A stretch of DNA of 64,000 nt, from the NCBI RefSeq assembly GCF_013377535.1, contig NZ_JABCJE010000002.1, positions 372,001 through 436,000 on the forward strand, in the 5' to 3' direction. Made by a program: the position numbers and the translations under genes. The notes under the pieces are model-generated. The model ran no database searches. It was not told the origin of the DNA and worked only from the letters and a program-made list of their open reading frames with translations. This document shows positions 45,905 to 55,300 of this stretch, piece by piece. Each line of letters begins with the position of its first letter. Position 1 is the stretch's first letter. Source of the stretch: Donghicola mangrovi (GTDB lineage: Bacteria > Pseudomonadota > Alphaproteobacteria > Rhodobacterales > Rhodobacteraceae).

Positions 45905-47926
45905 ATGTGTGTGATGTCGATTTTTCGTACGCCGAAATTTTTGGCGCTTTTATTTTGTGGCTTGTCTCATAATGCTACAATGGCATGCGCGGCGCCAGAT
46001 CTAGAAGGTTTGATTCCTATTTTACATGAGACATTCGATGAACCGCTGCAGCGCTATGATGGGGTCTCTGGAGTTTGGTCTACGATCCCGCGCTCGCGCA
46101 AGCTTTACACTAATTCTGAGGAAACTGTTTTTTTTGATTTCGGCTTATTTGGCAATTCGTGCGACCGGTCTTTAGCAGATTTGCATGAAGTGTCTAATGG
46201 CGTTTTGCTTCTTCGGTCTTCACGTGTTTCCCCCGAATGTCGGCAAGCAATTGATCAATATTTGATCCAATCCGGTCAAGGTGAGATAGCGCCTAAGATA
46301 AAGTATGTTACCAGTCAGATTACAACTTCTGAAACCTGGTCTCAAACCTATGGTTATTTTGAAATCGTCGCTCGGATACCCACTGGCAAGGGAAGATGGC
46401 CAGCATTTTGGTTGACCCATGCGGGACCTGGGTGGCCTCCTGAAATTGATATTTTTGAGGCATACGGGAAAGGGCTCTCGATCCAAACCCCAAAAGATGG
46501 GACATTTAATGTCGCTGTTTTTTTTGATAAATTCGATCGGCTTGGACGGCCAGTAAATTCAGTCGATATCCAAAACGAATACTCCGGCTCTTCTCCTAAA
46601 TTGCCGATTGCGAAAAATAAATTTGGGAAAACTGTCTTTAATTTTCATAATCTTGTTCGTGCAGATGCGAATTTCGGCACTGACATTTATGAGGATTTCC
46701 ATACCTATTCTGTTTTTTGGGAAGAGAACAGTATTTCTTTCTATTTTGGTTCGGATCGTCACAATCTGGTTGAGGTATTTCGAACCCCTACTCCCGATGA
46801 TTTACGTGCCCCTATGTACGCTATAGCAAATGATCAATTTACCGCTAGGGGTGGGGGGTGGTCTCCCCCAAATGTTGATATTCAAAATATTTTAAATCCA
46901 TTGAATTCCTTCGAAATTTCCGAAATTACATTTTATGCCATACCTCCTAGTCTACATATACACATGCAGGATGGCCAAAATCCATACAATTTTGGGGATT
47001 CAAAGATTTTCGACACTCCGGCTGATGATGTGATTGCGCCGGGCGATGGGTTTGACTTAATTGAATTGACTGATGGAAACGATAAAATCTTGGTAACGAA
47101 AGGTTTTGGGAACAAAATTATTTCCGGTTTCGGTGCTGGTGATGTTTTACATCTTGAGGGCTTTCGTTTCGCCACTTCTGCGGCGATATTTAGGTCGCTA
47201 ACGCAAGTTGGAGGAGATGTTTGGCTCCCAACTGGTGCTGATCCCTTTGATCCTCAAACGATAGTATTTAGGAATGCCTTATTATCCGATTTTTCCTACA
47301 GTCAATTTGTTCCTCTTTGGCCAGTGGCACCTCGTTTCTTTAGGAATCTTGCAGGTTCTATCCCTAATTATACAGCTCAAGCTTTGGATGAAATGGAAGC
47401 CAAACTTTTATTGCCTGGGATGCAGTTTCGAGACAATGGCCTCGCGTCTCATTTTGTCGGAACAGAAAGGTCCGACAGCTTCTCTGTAGCGAACTCTAAA
47501 ACTGTAATCCAGGAATTTCATTCTGGTGACATTGATGAGGTTTTTGTTTCTGTCGATTTCAAAATTCCAGAGAATATTGAACGTGGGATAGCGGAGCGTG
47601 AGGGTGTTTCTCTTTTTGCTAACGACGACGGCAACAGACTTGAGACCGTTTCCGACGGAACTACGCTGATAGGTGGAAATGGTGACGATCTTTTTGTAGT
47701 CAGTGAGGGAGTGAAAAGAGTTGATATTGTTTTGTCCTATGGTTCAGGTTTAGACGTTATTCGCGGCTTAACGCCAGGCGTTCGAATTTTGATACCTGAG
47801 GGGTTGAAGAATTTTCTCAAGTTTTCGATGGTTCAAAACGGAATTATGCTGCATCTTTCAGATTCTGACAGTCTCCTACTTGAGTCTGTATTCAATCCTG
47901 ATATTCTTGGAATCTCATTTTACTGA
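45905..47926 (+). CDS. Secreted GH16 endo-glycanase (ExoK/ExsH-like) with C-terminal extension
   Basis: The 673-residue protein has an N-terminal Sec-like signal (FLALLFCGLSHNATMACA) and a GH16 domain to about residue 350. The GH16 site reads PPEIDIFEAYG, with Glu180, Asp182 and Glu185 as nucleophile, helper and acid/base. The ~320-residue C-terminal part contains two beta-rich segments with RTX-like pieces (DLIELTDGNDKILVTKGFGN and LIGGNGDDLFVVSEG) and no regular repeat array. Rhizobial ExoK and ExsH cut nascent succinoglycan; a similar role in trimming this polymer is likely. A sulfotransferase gene follows after 15 bp. Confidence 0.87.
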   Translation: MCVMSIFRTPKFLALLFCGLSHNATMACAAPDLEGLIPILHETFDEPLQRYDGVSGVWSTIPRSRKLYTNSEETVFFDFGLFGNSCDRSLADLHEVSNGVLLLRSSRVSPECRQAIDQYLIQSGQGEIAPKIKYVTSQITTSETWSQTYGYFEIVARIPTGKGRWPAFWLTHAGPGWPPEIDIFEAYGKGLSIQTPKDGTFNVAVFFDKFDRLGRPVNSVDIQNEYSGSSPKLPIAKNKFGKTVFNFHNLVRADANFGTDIYEDFHTYSVFWEENSISFYFGSDRHNLVEVFRTPTPDDLRAPMYAIANDQFTARGGGWSPPNVDIQNILNPLNSFEISEITFYAIPPSLHIHMQDGQNPYNFGDSKIFDTPADDVIAPGDGFDLIELTDGNDKILVTKGFGNKIISGFGAGDVLHLEGFRFATSAAIFRSLTQVGGDVWLPTGADPFDPQTIVFRNALLSDFSYSQFVPLWPVAPRFFRNLAGSIPNYTAQALDEMEAKLLLPGMQFRDNGLASHFVGTERSDSFSVANSKTVIQEFHSGDIDEVFVSVDFKIPENIERGIAEREGVSLFANDDGNRLETVSDGTTLIGGNGDDLFVVSEGVKRVDIVLSYGSGLDVIRGLTPGVRILIPEGLKNFLKFSMVQNGIMLHLSDSDSLLLESVFNPDILGISFY

Positions 47927-47941
47927 TTTGGATGATTTTAA

Positions 47942-48793
47942 ATGGCTTTTGTTTGCGAAGGAATGTTCTTGGGTATTGGAGGGCAAAAGTGCGCATCTAC
48001 CTGGCTTTACAATATTTTGATGCAGCATCCTTCCATTCGGCTATCTAGACGTAAGGAAGTCGATTTTTTTAGCTACTACTTCGATAAGGGTTATGAATGG
48101 TATGAGTCCAATTTCGATAATTCTGATGCTACAAGTTTATATGGCGACGTGTCGCCATCATATTTGATACATCCCAATGCGCCAAGTCGCGCTTTCAATT
48201 ACAATTCAGATTTTAAAATAATCCTCATTTTGCGCGATCCAATTGATAGAGCTTACTCGAATCATCTGCACGAAATCAAAAAAGGCCATATCTCGATCGA
48301 AAAATACGACTTCACTGAAGGTGTTAAGAATAATCCACTCTATTTGGATCAAGGAAGGTATGGCAAACACTTGGAGCGTTGGTTGGATGTTTTCCCTCGC
48401 GAGCAAATTTTAGTTTTATTTCAGGAGGAGATAGAGGAGAACTCACTCGTAATAGCAAATCAAGTTTTTTCATTTCTCGGGCTGACTGCTGTCAACTCCA
48501 TTTCGAACATTCGTTCAAACGAAAGTGTTTTGTATAGAAATAAGTTCATAGGTAGTAGTTTATGGCGTGTTGGCTTTTTATTAAGAAGGCGCGGCCTCGG
48601 TTCTATTGTTGAATTTTTGAAAAATACCTCAATGGTGCGCCAATTGCGACATAGGAATCGTATCCCTGTTCGTTCTGTTGCCGCGCCGATTTCCCAAGAA
48701 ACAGAAAGCTTTTTATTTCAATTTTTTTTAGATGATGTGCGATTTCTCGAGGAGCTTCTCGGTCGCCCCGTCCCGTGGAAAAGATTTCACTGA
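47942..48793 (+). CDS. Sulfotransferase family protein 3
   Basis: The 283-residue protein has the PAPS loop FLGIGGQKCASTWLYNIL (Lys16, Ser19, Thr20), the KEVDFFSYYF block and the 3'-phosphate motif LILRDPIDRAYSNHLHE. It differs clearly from the other two sulfotransferases, which suggests a different position on the sugar chain. It is co-directional with the GH16 gene and ends the polysaccharide locus 110 bp before insertion sequence copy B. Confidence 0.85.
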   Translation: MAFVCEGMFLGIGGQKCASTWLYNILMQHPSIRLSRRKEVDFFSYYFDKGYEWYESNFDNSDATSLYGDVSPSYLIHPNAPSRAFNYNSDFKIILILRDPIDRAYSNHLHEIKKGHISIEKYDFTEGVKNNPLYLDQGRYGKHLERWLDVFPREQILVLFQEEIEENSLVIANQVFSFLGLTAVNSISNIRSNESVLYRNKFIGSSLWRVGFLLRRRGLGSIVEFLKNTSMVRQLRHRNRIPVRSVAAPISQETESFLFQFFLDDVRFLEELLGRPVPWKRFH

Positions 48794-48926
48794 CTTTTTC
48801 TATTTAGTGGCGTTAGCGACACAAGTCGGGGCGTCACAGTACTTTTCCTTTTCATGGAAGGATTTTGTTTGCGAACTTATTAACTGATATGACACGAATG
48901 TGTTGACGCAGCGTTTGCTGCTCAGT

Positions 48927-49646
48927 TTAAGCTGCTAATCTGAATGCCTTAGTAGTTGTGCGCATGGCAAGGGCCTGATGAGGGCGGCGGCTCTTGTAAA
49001 AGCTGATCCAGTCGCCGTTGATGCGTGTGGCGTGCTGGATGCTCTCGAAGCGATTACGGCGGGTGCATTGTTCTTTGAGGGTGCGGATGACCCTTTCGAC
49101 CATGCCATTTTGCTGCGGACAATGCGGGGTGATGAACTCTTGCTTCAGGCCATAGCTGCGGATCAGTGCCGTGAAGTGTCTGCTTGTAAAAACTAACACG
49201 TCGTCTGTGCGAAGCAGGCATTCTTTCTGGACGCGGCCAAGGGGCCCGAACCTGCTGATCAAAGCATGTTCCTAAGCTGCACTGGCTTTAGTCGCTTTGC
49301 CGGATCTGGAGATGTGGCAGCCCAAAAGCTCGCGCGTCTGGCAATCGATGACCAAGGCCAGAGATGCCCACCCGTCTTTTCCAGTCCAATCGCGGGCCAG
49401 TTCGTTGACCAGCGCTCGTTCGGGGCGATGGCCACGGACGGAACAGCCTGAATGCGGGGTCGCATCCCAAGGCTCTTTCTCGATCATAGCTTTGATTGGG
49501 ACGGCGAAGCGCGGAACGACCTTAGGCGCAGACTTTGTCGGCTTGTAGTAAACTGTCCGCCTTGGAACGCAGAACCAGGCGCAGAGCTTGGCGATCGAGA
49601 CCTTGATCCCGTCCGCCAACAGTCCCTCATGAAGCGTCCGGATCAA
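48927..49646 (-). pseudogene. IS3-family transposase OrfB, broken (copy B)
   Basis: Same reading frame and same lesions as copy A: in-frame TAG at 49272-49274, a segment missing before the NERWST motif, and that motif out of frame. The C-terminal catalytic part FITPHCPQQNGMVERVIRTL is kept. Confidence 0.8.
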
Positions 49647-49960
49647 TTGCCGTCCTCCCGCTCCATGAGGGCCTGAAACTTTTTTCGAGCGTGCAGCTCG
49701 AGAATGGCCTCGCCATAGGCTTTTTGCAGGTCTTTGAGCTACTTCTCGTACTGCGTATGGATATCTTGCGGCGCCTCACGCAAAGAATTCTCCATCCCCT
49801 TCTTCGCGTCGTCGATCCAAGTTTCGGTCTCGGACGGCGTCAGATCATAGGTCCGGCTAGCCTCGGCCACCGTGGTTTTCCCCTGAATGATCTCGATCAC
49901 TAGAGCGGTCTTTCGCTTGGCTGTCCAGCGTTTGTCGGTCTCGTCCATACTCTTACTCAT
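49643..49960 (-). pseudogene. IS3-family OrfA, broken by an in-frame TAG (copy B)
   Basis: Identical to orfA of copy A. The TAG lies at 49739-49741 and the frame continues to TGA at 49643-49645, overlapping the orfB TTG. Confidence 0.8.
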
Positions 49961-50010
49961 GGCTACTTTCTTCCGTTTAGCATGAGCAGGAAATCAATCG
50001 GTCATTACAC

Positions 50011-50339
50011 GAGCTGTGTATTTGTTCAGGACGGCAACGCGGATCCGGGTTTCCTCTATTGCTGGTCAAATTCCCGCGACATTAGAGCACCTTCACCCAA
50101 TGTATCCTGGTTTCGACACGGATTCGTCGGTGGTACCCGCTCAAACCACTGTCTGGCAGCGCATCGCAAAACGATTGCCCGAGAGAGGTCGCCACCAAAG
50201 AACAACTCACGTTCAGTTTTTTTAGCGGCGACATAGACTGCTGAAGTGTGGAAACGACCAACCCAAACCGATGAGCCGCAGCAAGCTTTGTAGAAAACCG
50301 CTTGTCTGCCGGAGCGGCATCCCGAACAGCACTTTTAGT
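50011..50339. other. Unassigned sequence between two IS3-type remnants
   Basis: About 330 bp with an open minus-strand frame (encoding NVSCSLVATSLGQSF and GYHRRIRVETRIHW) that runs on from the neighbouring OrfB fragment but does not look like IS3 OrfB. I do not recognise it. It may be debris of another element fused at this junction. Confidence 0.4.
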
Positions 50340-50621
50340 GCAGGGCATGCTTGGATAGCGGCATCGCAGATAGGAATGCTTACGGTTTTCCGGGTGGGGC
50401 TCCGTAGTCTTCGGTCGCTGATAGACGGCCCGTAGGCCCATCAGCCGGCGGATCCGTTTGCGCCCGACGCAATAGTCTTGTTTGCGTAGGTGCCTTGCCA
50501 TCTGATGGCTACCGTAAAACGGCGTCTCCGTCCGGCCTGGGCCATACCATGCCGACCGGCTGATCCCGATCAACGCGCATTGCCGGGTGAGCGACAGCGC
50601 CGGGTGCCTTGGCTGGATCAT
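50340..50621 (-). pseudogene. IS3-family OrfB, N-terminal fragment
   Basis: Starts MIQPRHPALSLTRQCALIG and has FYGSHQMARHLRKQDYC, RKRIRRLMGLRAVYQRP, the N-terminal helical domain of IS3 OrfB; about 20 residues seem missing between WYGPGRTET and PFYGS. The DDE domain is absent. The ATG overlaps the orfA stop (ATGA). Confidence 0.75.
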
Positions 50622-50944
50622 CTCACGCCTCCAAGACATGCACACCGCCCGGAGGCTTTCGCTAAAAAATCCCGTTCCACCACGAGCTGGCCGATCTTCG
50701 CGTGCAACTTCTCGATCTCGCCATCCTTTTCGGCGGCCTTCGCTTCGGCCTTGCCCGAGAAGATCCCGGACATGCCCTCAAGAGCCTGCCGCTTCGATGT
50801 GTTGATCAGGGTCTGATGCACGCCATGCTTCGCCACCAGCTCCGCGACCGTCAGCTCGCCACGGATCGCATCGAGCGCAACCTTCGCCTTGAACTCGGCG
50901 CCGTAATACTTTCGTTTGCCATCCACGCTGTTCTTCCTCGTCAT
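50618..50944 (-). CDS. IS3-family OrfA (helix-turn-helix protein)
   Basis: The 108-residue protein has KYYGAEFKAKVALDAIRGEL, TVAELVAKHGVHQTLINTSK and a coiled tail with EKDGEIEKLHAKIGQLVVER, as in IS3 OrfA proteins that bind the element ends. The usual 'W' of the recognition helix (IHQWK) is replaced by S (INTSK). Without a complete orfB it cannot support transposition. Confidence 0.75.
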   Translation of the reverse strand: MTRKNSVDGKRKYYGAEFKAKVALDAIRGELTVAELVAKHGVHQTLINTSKRQALEGMSGIFSGKAEAKAAEKDGEIEKLHAKIGQLVVERDFLAKASGRCACLGGVR

Positions 50945-50958
50945 CGCTGGCAGCAAGC

Positions 50959-51519
50959 TTAGCAGTGTGTCCGGTTTTCGGGGACCACCTCAGCCCGCTC
51001 CAATGAGAAGAAATCGAATTCCGGTCTGACCAAACCCCTGCCCCAAATCAGATCAGGATGGGTGAAACCCGAGGAATAAGGGCGCAGCGGCATGTCTTCG
51101 ACTTTCGTGCCGATGGGTGTACAGAATTCCCAGTCGATCAGGTGACACATTCCCCCCGAGTGAATCACATTGGCGGGTGTCAAATCGCAAAAAGCGAACC
51201 CTTGGGCATGAAGGCGCGCCAGACAGCCCGACAGGCTTTCCATTGCGTTCGGTTGCGCTGCCAAGGCCTCGCCCTCGATATACGGCCGCAGTAGAGCCGC
51301 CCACCGATCGCTTTCCGTAAAACGGCATTCGACCTCGGCCAATGCAGCCAAACACCGCGCCTCGTTTCGCAAACCCGCAACCTGCGCCGTCTCGGACAGT
51401 TTCAGGACCCAGTCGGCAGACCCACTCCGAACCCGCCACGATCGGCGGCCCAAGGGAATGGCCCCGGCACAATCGCCGAGGCCAAAGGCCGCCATGGCTT
51501 CTGCCAAATTCAAGGTCAC
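50959..51519 (-). CDS. Kinase-fold protein at the end of the T6SS operon, C-terminus replaced by an insertion sequence
   Basis: The 186-residue protein has an N-terminal lobe with VLKLSETAQV (ATP lysine) and RNEARCLAAL (helix Glu), a catalytic loop FCDLTPANVIH (a DxxxxN form with Cys in place of His) and LIDWEFCTP in the DFG place. This resembles aminoglycoside-phosphotransferase, RIO or LPS-kinase folds. GTG at 51519 overlaps the upstream stop as GTGA, so it is coupled. The last ten residues (EVVPENRTHC) come from the IS end; the native C-terminus is lost. Whether it still works is unknown. Confidence 0.65.
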   Translation of the reverse strand: MTLNLAEAMAAFGLGDCAGAIPLGRRSWRVRSGSADWVLKLSETAQVAGLRNEARCLAALAEVECRFTESDRWAALLRPYIEGEALAAQPNAMESLSGCLARLHAQGFAFCDLTPANVIHSGGMCHLIDWEFCTPIGTKVEDMPLRPYSSGFTHPDLIWGRGLVRPEFDFFSLERAEVVPENRTHC

Positions 51520-52325
51520 ATCAGCATCAGCTTGTCGCGCACGGCGAGCCAACCCGCGGGTTCCTTGATGATGTTGGCGATGTCGTGCTGGCCGAAGATC
51601 CGTGTCATGCCGCGCTTGGTGAACAGTTCATAAAGGATGCCGCTGGCGGGGCCGACAGGTTTGCCATTCGGGGCGACCAGAACGCGGCTAATGGCGATCT
51701 CCTGATAGGCGCGCCAATGTAGTTCCATTGCGGTACGACCCATGAGGCCCCCGATGGTCACCTTGATCCCGGCCTTTGCCACAGCCGTCGCAACGCCGGT
51801 CCCCAGACCAACCGCACCGATGGGAATGGCCGCCCCTGCCAGATCGACCGTGCGCACGGCGATCTTCAGCCCCTTGGCGGTCTGGACCGCATCGACCCAG
51901 CGCGTGATCGTCTCGCTTTGACGATAGCGCGCGCCGATCGCACGGACCTTGCACAAGTGCCCGACAGAAGAGCCCAGCGCATTGCCCTCTTTCAGGATGC
52001 CGCCCACATCCACCTGCGTCGCGACCGAGCCAAGCTTGCTGCCCCAACCCAGCATCGCAGACAGAAAAGCCAGATCCTTGCGGTACCCGAAGTAACTCTG
52101 GGTCTTGGGCGAGCCCCGTCCCGAATGCCCGTTCATGATGAATTGGGGGTTCGAGACCATCTTTTCGTCGGGGCTTTTTGCCGTGTTCGCCATGTCATAC
52201 AGCATCTGAAGCGAGGCGATCACAGGCATCGCAGCGTCCCCCGCGAGGGCACCTGCCACCTGCCAACTGATGGCCTCGAAGGTTTCCTTGGCGGTATCAA
52301 AGTTGTCGTCGTCGTCTTCAGGCAT
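51516..52325 (-). CDS. Unknown protein encoded in the T6SS operon
   Basis: The 269-residue protein has an acidic N-terminus (MPEDDDDNFDTAKETFEAIS), a middle with NPQFIMNGHSGRGSPKTQSY, and a Gly/Ala-rich hydrophobic stretch (LAGAAIPIGAVGLGTGVATA, about residues 164-183). I recognise no domain. It starts 12 bp after tssM and is coupled to the kinase gene, so it belongs to the secretion operon. It could be an effector, an adaptor or a membrane accessory protein; none of these can be chosen from sequence. The start at MPEDDDD has GGGAG eight bases upstream. Confidence 0.7.
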   Translation of the reverse strand: MPEDDDDNFDTAKETFEAISWQVAGALAGDAAMPVIASLQMLYDMANTAKSPDEKMVSNPQFIMNGHSGRGSPKTQSYFGYRKDLAFLSAMLGWGSKLGSVATQVDVGGILKEGNALGSSVGHLCKVRAIGARYRQSETITRWVDAVQTAKGLKIAVRTVDLAGAAIPIGAVGLGTGVATAVAKAGIKVTIGGLMGRTAMELHWRAYQEIAISRVLVAPNGKPVGPASGILYELFTKRGMTRIFGQHDIANIIKEPAGWLAVRDKLMLM

Positions 52326-52337
52326 GTCCCGCACTCC

Positions 52338-55300
52338 CTATTGCGTGGGTTCGATGGCGTAGGTTTCGAACAGGCGCACTGGCAAAGAAAAACGGGTGAA
52401 GAACCGCGGCGCAAAGGGTGTGCTGCGGGTGGGGACATCGAACTGCAAGGCCATCAGGTTGCCGTTAATGTCCAGAGTGGTTTCTGCGATCCCTTGGGAC
52501 GGGTCGATGCTGCCCGCGCCGGCCTCGGCCAGACGGAACCACGACCATGTGCCCATGAACCCTTCGTCCAGCACGGGGCGCGAGCGCATATAGACGCGCA
52601 GGTCCAAATCGCTGTTGGTCATGCCCGCAAGGGGCCAAGCCTGCTCGGTCCAGCTCATGGGGCCGTGGGCAAAGCGGTGGATGGTGACGCCAGAGCTCAG
52701 GTTCATCTCGCTGAGCGAGGGGTCCATGTAGCTGACCCGCAGGCGGAACTTCACATAGGGTTTGCCGTCCACAAACATGGACTCGGTGACTTCGCGGGCG
52801 GCCAGAAGCATCTTCTCGGTCTCGAAGGACAAGCCGATATCGTTCTGCGGCAAGAAGGTCGCGCGGGTCTGGAAGACCCCCGGTTGCAGTTCGAACGCCG
52901 ACAGGAACTGGGTCTTGAAGGTCTGGATCACCCCTTCGGGGCCAAAGATTTCCGCGAACTCGGCCAGAGTGATCTCGTTGCTGCCCCGCTCGTTGAAGGG
53001 GAACATCGTCGACAGGATCGGCTCGTAGGTGTCATAGACCCGCTGCTGCCACTGGCTGTCCACATAGGTTTGGACAAAGTTCATGGCTGCGCGGTCGAGC
53101 GTCCCCGACAGAGACACCCCGAAGCTGCGGATGATGGGCAGCTCGCTGCGTTGGGCAAAGTTGTCCAGAACCGCCAGCGGGGTGGCGCCTTCGGTCTTGC
53201 TGTATTGTTCAAACAGGAATTTTCCGGTGCCCGTTCCGGCCGCCACAGCCGCATCCAGCCACGCCCCCACATCCCGCGCATAGGCCAGCAGAATATCGAA
53301 CTGGGTCAGCTGTTTGCCCGACACATCCTGCGTGGTCAGATACTCCTGAAACGCCGCCGAAATACTGCGCGCCGCCTGTGCCTGAGGCGAGTTTTTCAGA
53401 GCCTCGTATTTCTCGACCACCATGGGATCGGGGGTCTGCCCCTCTTTGACGGGGGGCATCGGCGGCGGGAAGTCGATGGACACCTCGGACTGCATCGTGG
53501 TGACCAGGTTCTTGACCGGATTTTCCGTGGTGTTGACCAAGGCCTTCATCAGCACCTGCGCGCTTTCCCAATCGGGGGCGTCGTGCAGCTCCAGCGCACT
53601 CAGGAAGTCTGACCAGCGGGCAATGTAATCGGCCACATAAAGGTCGCTCACCCTCCGCAGAAGGTTGTCCACGGCCGAAGGTTCCATTTGGCCGACCAGC
53701 AGATCGTAGTTCCCGATCATATCCCGCAGGGCACCGATTTCGCCGTTGCGGTACATGGCGTCGAACCCTTCGCGGGTAAAGGCGCGCTGGATCAGGTAGA
53801 TGGACGGCGTTTCAGGGGGCTCGAAGACCTCGGTGAAGCGCGGGCCAAGGCGGCTGCGCAGGTCCACCCGTCCGGCGAACTGGGGCTCGCGCAGCAGCAG
53901 TTCATAGAGCAGCTCGGCAGTGTTCAGGCCCGTCAGGGTTTTGGCGACCACCGTGTTCAGTTCTGTGTTGCGCTGGGTGGGCGGCTGGTTGATCGCGAAC
54001 AGGTCCCCCAGCAAGGCCTCGCTGGCGCGGGCAAAGTTGGCAGAGACCAGCCCCTCATCCGCGAAGGACCGCATGTAATAGGTGGTCAACCCCTCGGCAT
54101 TGCCGCGCTGGTCCGCATAGAATTCAGCCTCGTTCAAGGCCAGCGAGAACAGCGTCACCCCGTCCGACAGGGCGTTATAGGCAAAAAGGTCCCGCTCCAG
54201 ATAATCCGCCAGCGCCAGTTGGAAGGGACCGGTCAGCTCGTGCTGATAGGCGCGCTGGTAGAAGTTTTTGAGCGACCCTTTGGGCAGCCACGCGGGAATG
54301 GGCGTCAGCGGCAGGGCGTCGTATCCGTCAAAGGCCGTGCGGATTTCATTCAGGGCGATCACTTGGGTCGGGATACCGTCGGCACCCTGCCCCGCGCTGG
54401 CCATGGATTTGTAATAGCTCTGGAATGCGGCCTCGAGCCGGTCGTTCACCGCCCGATAGGTGCGCAGGTTCACAAAGATCGCGGTCCCCACCAGCAGAAC
54501 CAGCGCCGTCAGCCCCAAGGACACCAGCGACCCCCGCACATTGCGGCGCCAGATTTGGCGGTGGTTCGGCTCGACCACAAAGGCTTCGGTGCGATAGGCT
54601 GCGGCCAGCGCGCCCCCGTGGCGGGCGCTGATGCTGCCATCGGCGGCGGGCAAGGCCACCGGCATCTCTCCGTTCTGGAAATAGCGCTGTGCGTAGAAAC
54701 GGGTCAGGAAATCGGCGGACCGGTCCTGATCTGACGTCCCCGCAAATACCACGCTGTGAATGGCAAAGGGGTCTTTGCGCGGGGGCAGCGGGCGGACCAG
54801 CGGTTTGACCACGGCCAAGGTCTGCATCCCCACAGCCCGCAACTGGAACGGCGCATTGATCAGGGATGCGCAGAAATCCGGCGCCAGTTGCTTTTCCAAG
54901 GTGGCGGTCTGCAGGGTTTCGATCCGCGCGACCATCTGGTCGAACAGCGCGGCGATGGCATCGGTCTGCTCTGGCACGCCTTGATCCAGAAAGCCGCCGA
55001 AGATGCGCTCTTCACCGATGCTCTCTGTCAGGATCGCGGCGCGGACCAGATCCTCGTTCTTTTCGATCCCGCGCAGCATCAGATGCAAAGGAGGCGAGAT
55101 CGCGAGCCGTTCGGTGAGCCGGTTCAGGACCAGATTGATCACGCCCATGCGGTCGCGGCTGATCCCGTCCAGCGCGGGCAGGTCGGCCAAATCCGCCTCG
55201 AGGAAGATCGCGTTCAGGGGCACATCGGGGCGCTGACGGACCAGCGCGCTGCCCAAATGGGCGATCACATCGGACGGGGCTTCGGTGCCTTGGGCGATGT

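Larger units (their letters stand above)
48903..50010 (-). mobile_element. Defective IS3-family element, copy B
   Basis: Identical over 1108 bp to copy A at 34457-35564 and in the same orientation. The flanks differ: GAATGTG on the left and GAGCTGTG on the right. It lies between the third sulfotransferase gene and another IS3-type remnant. Confidence 0.85.
50340..50992 (-). mobile_element. Truncated IS3-family element at the right island edge
   Basis: The right end is TGTGTCCGGTTTTCGGGGAC followed by CACCTCA, ending near 50992, a form I recognise from IS3-family ends. It has an intact-looking orfA and the first part of orfB only; the rest is lost toward 50340. It cuts the kinase-like gene of the T6SS operon. 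Confidence 0.7.
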
